DNA of 64,000 nt from JBAXQQ01 sp037131695 (GCA_964638715.1 CAZWZF010000008.1:99837-163836), one strand, 5' to 3'; positions 35,154 through 43,697 are shown, numbered from the stretch's first letter. Numbers and translations are program-made. Notes: generated from the sequence alone by a model not told the origin.

Positions 35154-37564
35154 ATATTTAATAAAATTACCACCTTGAACGGGTCACCGGATTTAATTTC
35201 CGGCAGGTGGAACTGGTAACGATTTTCAGTATCTATTTTTTTACAATTAATTTCAATATCACCATTTAAAAATGCTGACAGCGGCAATTTGTCTAATGAA
35301 ACATCAATAGTTATTTGTCGTATCCCACCTAATGGCTTTCCTTCAATTACCTTTCCGGCAATCTCAATTATGTTATTATTTTTACGCATATTGAATCGCG
35401 TTCTGCAAAAATCACCTTGCTTATAATCGGGCGAACGTCCATCATCTTCGTATAATTCGGCACATCCTTCTGCACCGGGATATACATCAAGTAACAGATG
35501 CTTAATATGGGCTGCATGAATATTGTCATCCGACGATTGCCGTGGGATAATGCTGCCTGCTTTTACATATACCGGTACTTCAGACAATTCCACATTACGG
35601 GTTATTTCTTGACCGCCGGAGACAATCTTTGCCGTCTCAAACTCGTACCATTCCCCTTCGGGAAGATAAATGGTTCGTTCCTTATCCGTTGATAATACCG
35701 GCGCAACCAGCATATCAGGTCCAAAATAAAACTCGTCAAAACGATAACCTGCATTATTCTCTGGCTCCATCAGGTATAGACCGCGGGTGATGGGCATACC
35801 AGTGTCGTAACAGGTACGGGATGCAGTGTAAATATACGGCAGCAAACTATGGCGTATTCGCAACCATCGCCGGCATTCACCATTCAATTCAGTATCATAA
35901 TCATAGGGTTTGCGACTGCCGGAACCTGGTGCGCAGTGAAAACGCATAATAGGGTTAAATACCCCGAATTGCAGCCAGCGTAGATATAACTCCGGTTTAA
36001 TAATCTTTTCACCCGATCTATTAGTCGTTAACTGACTCGGAGCCAGGCAAAATCCACCCATATCATGACTGATATTGGATACGCCTACCCCGCTGGCGCG
36101 GATATTGAACTCGCATTGCAACCGCAGCACATCAAAGTCGGACGTTGTATCGCCAGTGAAAAAGCCGCCATAACGGTGCGAACCAAAACCACCATATCTC
36201 CCCAATAGCATCCCTCGCCGTCCATCACGTTCTGACTCTTCAAAGAAAGTCTTGTTTGTTACTAACTGTCCATGTGTTGTGGTCAATTGCCCGCGCGAAC
36301 CATCGTTCCACCAGTAATCCAATCCGTCATTAATTATGTGGGTGTGGCACACTTTGCGGAATGCGGTATTCTGTGCTTTATTGCAGATATCAACCTTCGC
36401 CATTCGCAGCGTTTTGCCATTATATTCGCGGGTATTTATCTCTACATCGGGTCCGGCTTGTTTTATATATTCATCAAAATGACTGTCATCATCACGCACA
36501 TCCAAAGGATGGTCGTTGAATGTGACATCAAGATTATATTTGCGGCAAAATGCGAAAAATCGCTGCGGGTCGGGTATTAATTCGGGGTTATATTCCCAAT
36601 GCCCCCAACCTTCTTTGTGCCATTCCATGTCCATTACCAAAGTTGACAATGGGTAGCCATTAGCAGCAAAATCATGTGCCATCTCAGTAATTTCATCCTC
36701 GCTGAAAGCGGGCCAACGAGAAAAAATTATGCCATAATCTTTATGAGGTAATACTGGAACCGGCCCGGACAGCAATCTAAAGTCCTGCAACGCTTGAAGG
36801 TAATTCTTGCCATACGCGAAAAAATACCAGTCCTGATAACCGGGTTTATCGCGTTCTATTGGAAAGTCGTCTTCATCCATTACCGCACCTTCAGAATCAT
36901 TCAACAGATAATACCCGCTTCTGGATAAAACACCCGGACAAAACTTTCGTGATACTTTGTACCAGTTGAAGGTGCGCTCGGTATATTTGCCATCATTAAA
37001 TTGCTGCTGCGCGTCACGCAACCAGTGACCACGACCAAAATTAGCAGGAGCATCTGGGTGCAAGTCTACATACAACGGATCAATCTCGCACTGCAGCCAT
37101 GCCGGCCAGGTAGTGCCGCCGGGATCTGGCGATTCCATTGTTGCGGTTTGCACACCATCTAATACACACGACTCACCACCATATCTATCCAAACTGCGCA
37201 GCGTGCCACCGAGATTCTGATAATCCCGATCACCGGGACGCCATATCTGCATCAGTTTGCCGTCGTTCCATCGTAACTCCAGATTATTGCGGTTACACGG
37301 CTTATCATTATCAATTGTACGAATTTGCATCGCGCCAGTATCCAACACATCCCATTTACCATCGCGTGTAATTGCAGTGAAAGCTACTGGTTGCTGCTGA
37401 TTATAAGCGACCATGCTACGCCGGTCATCAAAAATGCCATCTGGTGAAAATTCTATTCTCACCAGTGTTGGGGAGAGGCATATAAAACGGCGATGACCGA
37501 TAACCACCGCCGCTGAGTTCACGAAATTATTATCTTTTTTTACATCCGAATATGGAATTGTCAT
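35150..37564 (-). CDS. Alpha-glycosidase, GH31 family
   Basis: The 804-residue protein shows the GH31 core: VMDMEWH, GLDYWWNDGSRG with the probable nucleophile Asp near residue 418, FFTGDTTSDFD with the probable acid/base Asp near 470, GVSNISHDMGGF, and the C-terminal VKAGSIIPRQ sandwich. GH31 enzymes remove alpha-glucosyl, xylosyl or galactosyl units with retention. The frame is open to 37609, but that start lies inside the palindromic repeat; the ATG at 37564 has a CAGGGA ribosome site and gives the usual N-terminus (MTIPYSDVKK). No signal peptide. The gene is bracketed by two copies of the 28-bp palindrome, and copy A supplies its stop codon. Confidence 0.9.
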   Translation of the reverse strand: MTIPYSDVKKDNNFVNSAAVVIGHRRFICLSPTLVRIEFSPDGIFDDRRSMVAYNQQQPVAFTAITRDGKWDVLDTGAMQIRTIDNDKPCNRNNLELRWNDGKLMQIWRPGDRDYQNLGGTLRSLDRYGGESCVLDGVQTATMESPDPGGTTWPAWLQCEIDPLYVDLHPDAPANFGRGHWLRDAQQQFNDGKYTERTFNWYKVSRKFCPGVLSRSGYYLLNDSEGAVMDEDDFPIERDKPGYQDWYFFAYGKNYLQALQDFRLLSGPVPVLPHKDYGIIFSRWPAFSEDEITEMAHDFAANGYPLSTLVMDMEWHKEGWGHWEYNPELIPDPQRFFAFCRKYNLDVTFNDHPLDVRDDDSHFDEYIKQAGPDVEINTREYNGKTLRMAKVDICNKAQNTAFRKVCHTHIINDGLDYWWNDGSRGQLTTTHGQLVTNKTFFEESERDGRRGMLLGRYGGFGSHRYGGFFTGDTTSDFDVLRLQCEFNIRASGVGVSNISHDMGGFCLAPSQLTTNRSGEKIIKPELYLRWLQFGVFNPIMRFHCAPGSGSRKPYDYDTELNGECRRWLRIRHSLLPYIYTASRTCYDTGMPITRGLYLMEPENNAGYRFDEFYFGPDMLVAPVLSTDKERTIYLPEGEWYEFETAKIVSGGQEITRNVELSEVPVYVKAGSIIPRQSSDDNIHAAHIKHLLLDVYPGAEGCAELYEDDGRSPDYKQGDFCRTRFNMRKNNNIIEIAGKVIEGKPLGGIRQITIDVSLDKLPLSAFLNGDIEINCKKIDTENRYQFHLPEIKSGDPFKVVILLNM

Positions 37565-37597
37565 AAAATTAAATCCCTGATTTATACATATTTTTTC

Positions 37598-37625
37598 GTA
37601 GAGACGCAAAATCTTGCGTCTCTAC
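37598..37625. repeat. 28-bp palindromic repeat, copy B
   Basis: GTAGAGACGCAA and TTGCGTCTCTAC form a perfect 12-bp inverted repeat around AATC. It has the same arms and the same TTTCG left flank as copy A at 35126-35153; only the centre differs. It lies between the last pseudopilin gene and the GH31 gene. Confidence 0.85.
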
Positions 37626-37657
37626 AGAACAGATATTATTTTTGACTATCGCAAAAT

Positions 37658-37669
37658 AGACGTCTCTAC
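37658..37669. repeat. Degenerate half-copy of the palindromic repeat
   Basis: On the minus strand this reads GTAGAGACGTCT, the left arm of the 28-bp palindrome with a decayed centre. It overlaps the end of the first-listed pseudopilin gene and supplies its UAG stop (37666-37668). Confidence 0.6.
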
Positions 37670-38625
37670 AGTTCCGATTGAACAAACCTTACTTCTGCCA
37701 AGCGCATACTATTGTCGCCAAAGTTTGATGTTATTACCATTTTGACCCATTTTGCCTTTGTTGATCCGCCGGTAAATGGATAAAATTGCGCCCGCCATGT
37801 TGATTGCGTTTCATTTCTAAACTCAGCAGGTGCACCATTTACCGCTGTGTATGTTCCATTCAAGTTGGTTGTAGCATCAATTGATGATGTCAAGGTTATC
37901 CCTTTTACTGCCCGGTTTGGATAAGAAGTGCCTTCATAATAGTTCCAGATACAGATACCAGACAAATTATAATTATCACCAAGATTAAATAAAATGTATT
38001 TATTTAACGCGCATTGCCATACTTTTGCTGTTAAGTAGCTATGGTCAGGCCAGGTTGATGGAGCTTGGTCACCTGTATTCAACGGCTTGGTTAATCCTTC
38101 GCCATCAATAGCTAATAAAGGTGTCCCGGAGTCAGAATATGCAAATACCGGCTTAACTATAGTCCATTTGTATGGATCACCCAATGAGCAATGACCATCA
38201 ACAAAACTTTTGATTACTTTACCGCTATGGCGCGCATCAATATCATTATCTTTGCCATCCATTGTCAGCCAGGTTGCGCTGGTATCAGGTATAGTACCAA
38301 CGGCCATATTTGAACATTTAACAGCATTGTAAATAAAGCCTGGCAATACAGTTCTGCCGGCAGACGGACAAATTTTTATACCATCATCAACACTGATACT
38401 GGTCCAGAATGTTGTGGAAGATGGTAATATCTCCTGATGGTCCTGGCAATACATTTGTGCGGATACTGCTATTTGCCTCTGGTTGCTCATACAGGTTGTT
38501 TGCCGCGCTTTTTCTCGTGCCCGGGCAAACACCGGGAACAGTATGGCGGCCAAAATGGCAATTATGGCAATCACGACCAGCAGTTCAATAAGGGTAAAAC
38601 CTTTTCGTGAATTAAATTTATACAT
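37666..38625 (-). CDS. Pseudopilin with discoidin-like C-terminal domain
   Basis: The 319-residue protein begins with a type IV prepilin signal: basic leader, cleavage at G9|F10 in GFTLIELL, Glu at +5 of the mature protein, then a hydrophobic helix. A pseudopilin body follows with the RHSGKVIKSFVDGH motif (HxnDG, seen in the DUF1559-like pseudopilins of this phylum). From about 165 an F5/8-type discoidin-like sandwich can be seen (LAIDGEGLTK, LFNLGDNYNLSGICIWNYY, AKWVKMVIT, LAEVRFV). It would be anchored by the helix in a type II secretion/pilus-like fibre and expose a ligand-binding domain. GAGGAGG is the ribosome site. It is closest to the next pseudopilin gene. Confidence 0.85.
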   Translation of the reverse strand: MYKFNSRKGFTLIELLVVIAIIAILAAILFPVFARAREKARQTTCMSNQRQIAVSAQMYCQDHQEILPSSTTFWTSISVDDGIKICPSAGRTVLPGFIYNAVKCSNMAVGTIPDTSATWLTMDGKDNDIDARHSGKVIKSFVDGHCSLGDPYKWTIVKPVFAYSDSGTPLLAIDGEGLTKPLNTGDQAPSTWPDHSYLTAKVWQCALNKYILFNLGDNYNLSGICIWNYYEGTSYPNRAVKGITLTSSIDATTNLNGTYTAVNGAPAEFRNETQSTWRAQFYPFTGGSTKAKWVKMVITSNFGDNSMRLAEVRFVQSEL

Positions 38626-38661
38626 AAAATTTCCTCCTCAAAGAAATATGAACGATAATAA

Positions 38662-39675
38662 TTAAGGCGTGTAGACGAATCGAACTTCACCAAGCCCGGC
38701 ACCACCACCCCAATGTGAATTGATATATATTTTTACCCATTTAGCTTTTGTAGCTTGTCCGCTAAATGTATAATATTGTGCTTTCCACGGATTCGTTGTT
38801 TCATTGCCAAATTCAATAGGTGCTCCAGGAATTACAGCCCATACACCATCTGAACCATTTGTTGAATCTAATGATGAACTGATAGTTACCGACCTGAGTG
38901 ATCGGTTTGGCCATGAGGAATTTTCATAATAATTCCAGATAGTGATACCGGTAAGATTGTATGTACCGCCCAGATAATAAACTATCCAATTTCCACTACT
39001 CGACGGCCACCAATAATTTTCATTACCTCCAGAGCCGGAATTGGTTTGAGTTGGCCAGGTTAAAGGTATTGAATCTCCGGTGCTTAATGCTTTCGATAAT
39101 CCAATGCCGTCAGTAGTAGCAGCAAATGAAGAACCTCGTGTACCTGCGGCAGGACCACTGGTTGCCACACAAGTCGGCTGAATAATATAGTATTGAAATG
39201 GTTTCGATGCCGCACAATGACCGTCAACATAGCTAAGTACCAGATTTCCACTGTGACGCGGGTCCATAGCGTCATTTTTTCCATCGCAGGTCAACCATAC
39301 AGCTGACGCGTCCGGTATTTTTAACGGGTCGCCGATGGCGGTACCTGAACATATAGCAGCATTATAAACATATCCGGGCAGGACATCCCTGCCTGCTGTC
39401 GGGCATATCTTCACCCCATCATCAACTTTTATATCATTCCAGAAAGTTGCTGATAAAGGCAGCGTTTCGTCATGGTCCTGCGCGAACATCTGAACCGATG
39501 CAGATATTTGCCGCTGATTACTGGTACAGGTAGTCTGCCGTGCTTTCTCCCGCGCCCGGGCAAATACCGGGAACAATATCGCGGCCAAAATGGCAATAAT
39601 GGCAATCACAACCAGAAGTTCAATCAGCGTAAATCCTGATTTTCGTTTGCCACATTTGGAATAGTGATGATACAT
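38662..39675 (-). CDS. Pseudopilin with discoidin-like C-terminal domain
   Basis: A 337-residue paralogue of the protein encoded at 37666-38625: prepilin cleavage at G14|F15, Glu at +5, the PVFARAREKARQTTC stretch, RHSGNLVLSYVDGH, and a discoidin-like C-terminal half (YYLGGTYNLTGITIWNYYE, AKWVKIYINS, GLGEVRFVYTP). The two probably form or decorate the same fibre. The gene has its own promoter (TTTACA-17-TATAAT at 39735-39763) and a perfect LacI-type operator between that promoter and the ATG, so it is the likely start of the transcript running on to the GH31 and GH38-like genes. Confidence 0.86.
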   Translation of the reverse strand: MYHHYSKCGKRKSGFTLIELLVVIAIIAILAAILFPVFARAREKARQTTCTSNQRQISASVQMFAQDHDETLPLSATFWNDIKVDDGVKICPTAGRDVLPGYVYNAAICSGTAIGDPLKIPDASAVWLTCDGKNDAMDPRHSGNLVLSYVDGHCAASKPFQYYIIQPTCVATSGPAAGTRGSSFAATTDGIGLSKALSTGDSIPLTWPTQTNSGSGGNENYWWPSSSGNWIVYYLGGTYNLTGITIWNYYENSSWPNRSLRSVTISSSLDSTNGSDGVWAVIPGAPIEFGNETTNPWKAQYYTFSGQATKAKWVKIYINSHWGGGAGLGEVRFVYTP

Positions 39676-39703
39676 AATAAATACCCCCTTAATAAAAATA
39701 TTT

Positions 39704-39717
39704 TGTTAACGTTAACA
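39704..39717. promoter_or_regulatory. LacI-type operator (perfect palindrome)
   Basis: TGTTAACGTTAACA with the central CG typical of LacI-family sites. It lies 17 bases downstream of the -10 box of the promoter at 39735-39763, a roadblock position for a repressor. Confidence 0.82.
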
Positions 39718-39734
39718 GAATATTGCTAATATTA

Positions 39735-39763
39735 ATTATACCACTGTGTTTGTATGGTGTAAA
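39735..39763 (-). promoter_or_regulatory. Sigma-70-type promoter of the 337-residue pseudopilin gene
   Basis: On the minus strand: -35 TTTACA (39758-39763), 17-base spacer, -10 TATAAT (39735-39740). The box match and spacing are near ideal and the LacI-type operator follows. Confidence 0.65.
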
Positions 39764-39782
39764 TAGGAATTTAAAAGAATTT

Positions 39783-39837
39783 AAAAATAAAAAATCGGGG
39801 TGGCTTGCACACCTTAATAGGCAATAGAGCCACCCCT
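39783..39837 (-). terminator. Intrinsic terminator after the 380-residue pseudopilin gene
   Basis: On the minus strand, AGGGGTGGCT and AGCCACCCC form a 9-bp stem around a 22-base loop, followed by GATTTTTTATTTTT. It lies 23 bases after the stop at 39860 and separates this gene from the next promoter. Confidence 0.75.
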
Positions 39838-39859
39838 AAATAATTGTATTCGATTCAGA

Positions 39860-41002
39860 TTATTGCAGAATTCCCCATTTTTTCTTCAGGTATTCATATA
39901 TGATATTGCTATCAGATGTTGATAATGCAGGAGAGAAACACAATACTTCTGAAACATCACCTGTATAATAATCACCACCTTGCATTCCTCGTTTGCCAAC
40001 ACTAAATCCATAGATTGAATAATTGTTGGTAGTAGGAATGCTGCTAAAAACGCAGACACCAGCACCTGGGCCTGCCTGAATAGCATCTTTTGTTAACTGT
40101 TTTGGTGTCAGATAAAAACCACCTGTATTTTCATAATCAGAATAATAAGTTCCGCCATTTAATCCACCGGCACCGACAATACGACCCATTTGAGTTGCGT
40201 TAGGACTGTTTGATACTGTAAATACACTCCACTTTGCTGACTGGGTTGCACCCACTGCACGAAAATCTACTTGCATACCACAATTAGTAACACCAGAAAA
40301 TGATATTGTCGGTTTGCCATTCATCCCTGTTGCTGACAATATCGGCGAAATAGTAGCAGGAGTCAAATCACGTGCTTTACCAGACTGGTCTTTCCATAAA
40401 GTAACCGCACCAGTTGTTGCATTTGCTACAACACCCATATCTGCCATTACCCAAAATTGCAAATTATTCTTTGATATCGGACATGGTACAAGGTCAAATG
40501 AACTGCCTGCCTCGGAATGACCATCTACATAGCTGGCGACAGCCTTGCTGCTATGCCGATTAGTGTCAATGTCAGTTACAGAGTTTAATATATTTACACC
40601 ACCCGCGCTATCTGCAGTCATTAGCACTTTTGCTGGGTTATCAATATCACTTGTTACCCGGTCTGACAGCCAACTATTATAACCATATACAGAAATAGAG
40701 TTATCACCACTTTTAGAAGCAGACGGACATTCCCAAGATTTGCCGGAAATGCCATTGCTGCCGCCTAATGAAGTTTTCCATGTGCCGCTATTAGGCAATC
40801 GCTGTTCGTGGTCCTGCGCATACATAGTCATAGCTATCGCTAATTGCCTCTGGTTGCTGGTACATACCGTCTGTCGGGATTTCTCACGCGCCTTGGCGAA
40901 TACCGGGAATAATATCGCGGCCAAAATGGCAATTATGGCAATCACGACCAGAAGTTCTATCAGGGTAAAACCCTTTCCTTCTGTTTTGTTTAACGTTATC
41001 AT
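39860..41002 (-). CDS. Pseudopilin with LamG/ConA-like C-terminal domain
   Basis: The 380-residue protein has prepilin cleavage at G11|F12 (GFTLIELL), Glu at +5, a hydrophobic helix, PVFAKAREKSRQTVC, and RHSSKAVASYVDGH. From about 175 a jelly-roll domain of the concanavalin/LamG type begins (NNLQFWVMADMG, VTLWKDQSGKARDLTP, GKPTISFSG, ISEVLCFSPALS-like end). Domains of this type bind glycans. It is a fibre-anchored binding protein by inference. An AGAGGAG ribosome site precedes the ATG. A strong terminator follows, and the nearly identical layout of the next gene points to tandem duplication. Confidence 0.85.
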   Translation of the reverse strand: MITLNKTEGKGFTLIELLVVIAIIAILAAILFPVFAKAREKSRQTVCTSNQRQLAIAMTMYAQDHEQRLPNSGTWKTSLGGSNGISGKSWECPSASKSGDNSISVYGYNSWLSDRVTSDIDNPAKVLMTADSAGGVNILNSVTDIDTNRHSSKAVASYVDGHSEAGSSFDLVPCPISKNNLQFWVMADMGVVANATTGAVTLWKDQSGKARDLTPATISPILSATGMNGKPTISFSGVTNCGMQVDFRAVGATQSAKWSVFTVSNSPNATQMGRIVGAGGLNGGTYYSDYENTGGFYLTPKQLTKDAIQAGPGAGVCVFSSIPTTNNYSIYGFSVGKRGMQGGDYYTGDVSEVLCFSPALSTSDSNIIYEYLKKKWGILQ

Positions 41003-41051
41003 TATCAGTCTCCTCTTAATTTATTGTACCAGATGGTACGGTCAGTAATCA

Positions 41052-41072
41052 ATTATCGCAGTTTGCGATAAT
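41052..41072. other. Stem-loop between two pseudopilin genes
   Basis: ATTATCGCA and TGCGATAAT form a perfect 9-bp stem with a 3-base loop, 5 bases after the stop at 41077. No T-run follows. A second small palindrome, GTACCAGATGGTAC, lies at 41026-41039 in front of the 380-residue pseudopilin gene. Confidence 0.5.
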
Positions 41073-41076
41073 CATG

Positions 41077-42222
41077 TTAAAGTGCGTATTTCGCCTTTAA
41101 ATATGCCATTACTTTATCAATATCGCTTTGAGACATATCATCGTGATAACACAATATTTCACAAACTTGCATTATAGGACTTTTATCAGGATTTTCCCAT
41201 CCAAGTGTAAGAGGACTAACAACACTGACAGTACGAAAACGTCCAACTCCAAATAGTGATGTTTTTCTGGTTGGTGTGATTTTTACTGTTGCTGCATTAA
41301 AAGCTAAAGGGAATGGACCTGTTGTATCTGTCCAACTAATTGAAGTGCCATTTGCGACATCTGGTGCACAGCCTTTTAAAATAGTGCCAGTCTGACATTT
41401 ATCTGTCATGTTGTATACTGTAAAGCATGTAAAAGTAGATATAGAAAGTGGTGTTGCCATTAGACTGTTTGTTCCCGCCCCTGAATTGTTTTGAATAGTT
41501 GTAAATGCGGAATAACCATTTAAGGCACTGGGAGTAACAGTAGCACCGTTTCCGGCAGGATAAAGATCATTTTTATAACCAGATTCATCAGACCATTTTT
41601 TCAAAATACTACTACCACCAGAGGTAATATTCTCCGGCATCAACCAGAGTACCAGATGTCCAGATACCGGCGGAAGGCGTAACTTTAGTGTATTTGATGT
41701 GCCAACAACAACGTGGCCATCTAATGCTGACATGATGGCTTTACCCGAATGTCTTTCTGCTATTAATACCTGGTTATAGATACATCCAGGAACTTGATAT
41801 GATGAATTAGTGGTTTGTACCAGAGAATCGCCGGTTAGTAATATTCCCGACGGGTCATCTATTTCGCCTATCGATGCTGGTTGACCGGTGGATGTTTTAC
41901 CCAGAAACTGGTTGTAACCATATTCCGGTTTACCGGCACTACCCTCGTCATTCGTGGTCGGACAATCAAATATTTTCGGGTCCAATCCGGTTAGCGCAAG
42001 CGTCCAACCCTCGGCGGGCGGCAATGTTTCTTCATGATCCTGTGCATACATCATCATAGATGCTGCCAATTGTTTTTGGCTGTTAGTGCATGTGGTCTGA
42101 TTAGCCTTTTCTTTTGCCCTGGCAAACACCGGGAAAAGTATCGCCGCTAAAACAGCAATAATGGCAACTACAACTAATAGCTCTATCAGTGTAAAACCAT
42201 GCGAATGAGCATTATTTTTCAT
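41077..42222 (-). CDS. Pseudopilin with LamG/ConA-like C-terminal domain
   Basis: A 381-residue paralogue of the 380-residue pseudopilin: cleavage at G9|F10, Glu at +5, PVFARAKEKANQTTC, RHSGKAIMSALDGH, then a ConA-like region (GHLVLWLMPENITSG, LKKWSDESGYKNDLYP, ending MQVCEILCYHDDMS). The first gene downstream of lacI, it has an AAGGGGGG ribosome site and a perfect LacI-type operator 26-39 bases upstream of the ATG, just after a TATAAT box. It probably heads a transcript with the next pseudopilin gene. Confidence 0.85.
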   Translation of the reverse strand: MKNNAHSHGFTLIELLVVVAIIAVLAAILFPVFARAKEKANQTTCTNSQKQLAASMMMYAQDHEETLPPAEGWTLALTGLDPKIFDCPTTNDEGSAGKPEYGYNQFLGKTSTGQPASIGEIDDPSGILLTGDSLVQTTNSSYQVPGCIYNQVLIAERHSGKAIMSALDGHVVVGTSNTLKLRLPPVSGHLVLWLMPENITSGGSSILKKWSDESGYKNDLYPAGNGATVTPSALNGYSAFTTIQNNSGAGTNSLMATPLSISTFTCFTVYNMTDKCQTGTILKGCAPDVANGTSISWTDTTGPFPLAFNAATVKITPTRKTSLFGVGRFRTVSVVSPLTLGWENPDKSPIMQVCEILCYHDDMSQSDIDKVMAYLKAKYAL

Positions 42223-42247
42223 AATCCCCCCCTTGTAAAAATAAAAT

Positions 42248-42270
42248 TGTTAACGTTAACAGATATTATA
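42248..42270 (-). promoter_or_regulatory. LacI-type operator and -10 box
   Basis: The perfect palindrome TGTTAACGTTAACA lies at 42248-42261. On the minus strand a TATAAT box (42265-42270) precedes it by 3 bases, so the operator would overlap the transcription start. The -35 is weak (ATGACA at 42290-42295, 19-base spacing). Confidence 0.75.
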
Positions 42271-42353
42271 AATTTATAATAGCAGAATGTGTCATAAATG
42301 TCAATAGATTTTTTGTCGAGCATTAATAAATTTTACGTCAAGCTATTACTTGA

Positions 42354-43562
42354 TTATATTATATTTTTATCTCTATTAAACTTTTTGGCTGGTCCGGTTG
42401 AGTTCCGCGGAATAAAGGATGTAGGGAGAGTAATTCTTTGTATTTCTTTGTTATGTTCAATTATCTGACGAATCAGCATGCGGGTGGCTTCGCGGCCAAC
42501 ATCTGCTAATGGCAGGTTGGTAGTGGTGACATTTATCCCTTTCACCGGGTCAAGTACCGGAAAACTGTCATCATGCCCCACTAAACTGATATCTTCCGGC
42601 ACGCTAATTCCCTGTTGTTTAAGGTCATTATATATCATTTGTGCCATATAATCATGATGGGTAAAAACTGCGGTAATTTGTGGATTGGTAATTAGGAATT
42701 TATTAAATGCAGTCATACTGGCAATGGGATAATCCCAATCCCATGGACAGGCGTACAAAGCAGAATCCGCGTCGATGCCGGCATCCATTAGCGCTTTGCC
42801 ATATCCTGCCAACCGTTGCTGGTAACAATAATATTGTGATTGCTGCTCTGGGAAATGCAGAAAATGCCGGTGACCGAGTTCTATCAAATGCTGCATTGCC
42901 GCGTAAGCGGAAGACGCGTCATCGGTTAATATCGCAGAACATCCATCCGTAGGTTCAATAATTGTAACGATAGGCCGGTCAAAAAAGTTGGACTCAGCAC
43001 GCAGCATATTAACGATATACGCTTGTTCATGTGGTTTTGCCTGCAGCAATGCACCGTCTATATCACCATGGCAAAATACAGCAGGCAAAGATTCAATCAT
43101 GTCATAAGGAAACAACTCTTCATCTGTTTTACCTGGCCATATTAACGATTCTATCAACTCAGTTACAGGTTCCTCTTCTGAATGAGGATAACTGACATAA
43201 TTAGTATGAACGGAATATCTTTTCAACACCGCAACTGTCATTATACTGTCAAAAATCGGACCATAATAAGCTGATGCCGGATATCGGGTAAACAATGGCG
43301 GAAAAAACAACCCGATGGTATGATTTAACGCGGTAATGCCATGTCGGCGAAGTACCATCTGCCGCGCCATTTGATTTCGAGCCGGGTCATATCCAAGTCT
43401 TTTAGCCACTGCCAGTATCTTCTCACGTGTCTTAGCGGCAACATAACTGCTGCCATTCAACGCCCGTGAAGCAGTCATCACACTTACGCCGCATTCCTCA
43501 GCAACGCTATGCAGATTAACCTGTGAATCCTGAACTTTTTGTTTTTGAGTCGACTTGGCCAT
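42354..43562 (-). CDS. LacI-family transcriptional repressor
   Basis: The 402-residue protein has an N-terminal LacI helix-turn-helix (about 16-70: LHSVAEECGVSVMTASRALN, then a hinge-like YDPARNQMARQM) and a periplasmic-binding-protein-like sensor domain. It is longer than the usual 330-350 residues. The central-CG palindrome TGTTAACGTTAACA upstream of two pseudopilin genes, of the DUF4838-FGE gene, and (degenerate) of this gene itself fits its expected operator. It would repress these genes until a sugar ligand appears. An AATGGGG ribosome site precedes the ATG. The downstream neighbour begins 132 bases further on. Confidence 0.92.
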   Translation of the reverse strand: MAKSTQKQKVQDSQVNLHSVAEECGVSVMTASRALNGSSYVAAKTREKILAVAKRLGYDPARNQMARQMVLRRHGITALNHTIGLFFPPLFTRYPASAYYGPIFDSIMTVAVLKRYSVHTNYVSYPHSEEEPVTELIESLIWPGKTDEELFPYDMIESLPAVFCHGDIDGALLQAKPHEQAYIVNMLRAESNFFDRPIVTIIEPTDGCSAILTDDASSAYAAMQHLIELGHRHFLHFPEQQSQYYCYQQRLAGYGKALMDAGIDADSALYACPWDWDYPIASMTAFNKFLITNPQITAVFTHHDYMAQMIYNDLKQQGISVPEDISLVGHDDSFPVLDPVKGINVTTTNLPLADVGREATRMLIRQIIEHNKEIQRITLPTSFIPRNSTGPAKKFNRDKNII

Positions 43563-43579
43563 GTGTACCCCATTTAATA

Positions 43580-43618
43580 TGTTAACGTTATTATACCGGT
43601 TTGATAAAATATTAGCAA
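43580..43618 (-). promoter_or_regulatory. lacI-type gene promoter with overlapping operator
   Basis: On the minus strand: -35 TTGCTA (43613-43618), 17-base spacer, -10 TATAAT (43590-43595). The site TGTTAACGTTATTA (43580-43593), 12 of 14 to the perfect operator, overlaps the -10 box. This predicts autorepression. Confidence 0.72.
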
Positions 43619-43667
43619 GTTAATGATTAGAGAACTTTCTCTCTGTATGTCCTGTTATATATTAAAC

Positions 43668-43696
43668 TTCAGCCAATAATGTTATAATTTCAGCCA
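43668..43696 (+). promoter_or_regulatory. Candidate AraC-type operator and -10 of the araC-like gene
   Basis: TTCAGCCA occurs at 43668-43675 and 43689-43696, a direct repeat with 21-bp period, the half-site spacing typical of AraC-family sites. A TATAAT box (43683-43688) lies between them and only 9 bases before the ATG, so the mRNA would be nearly leaderless and the site would overlap start of transcription and translation. Confidence 0.55.
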
Positions 43697-43697
43697 G

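Noticed and set aside
37565..37609. The longer N-terminus of the GH31 protein
   Set aside because: That start lies within the palindromic repeat and has no ribosome site; the ATG at 37564 has one and fits the family.
35126..37669. Palindromic repeats as a CRISPR array
   Set aside because: Only two full copies 2.5 kb apart with a gene between them; no regular spacers and no cas genes.
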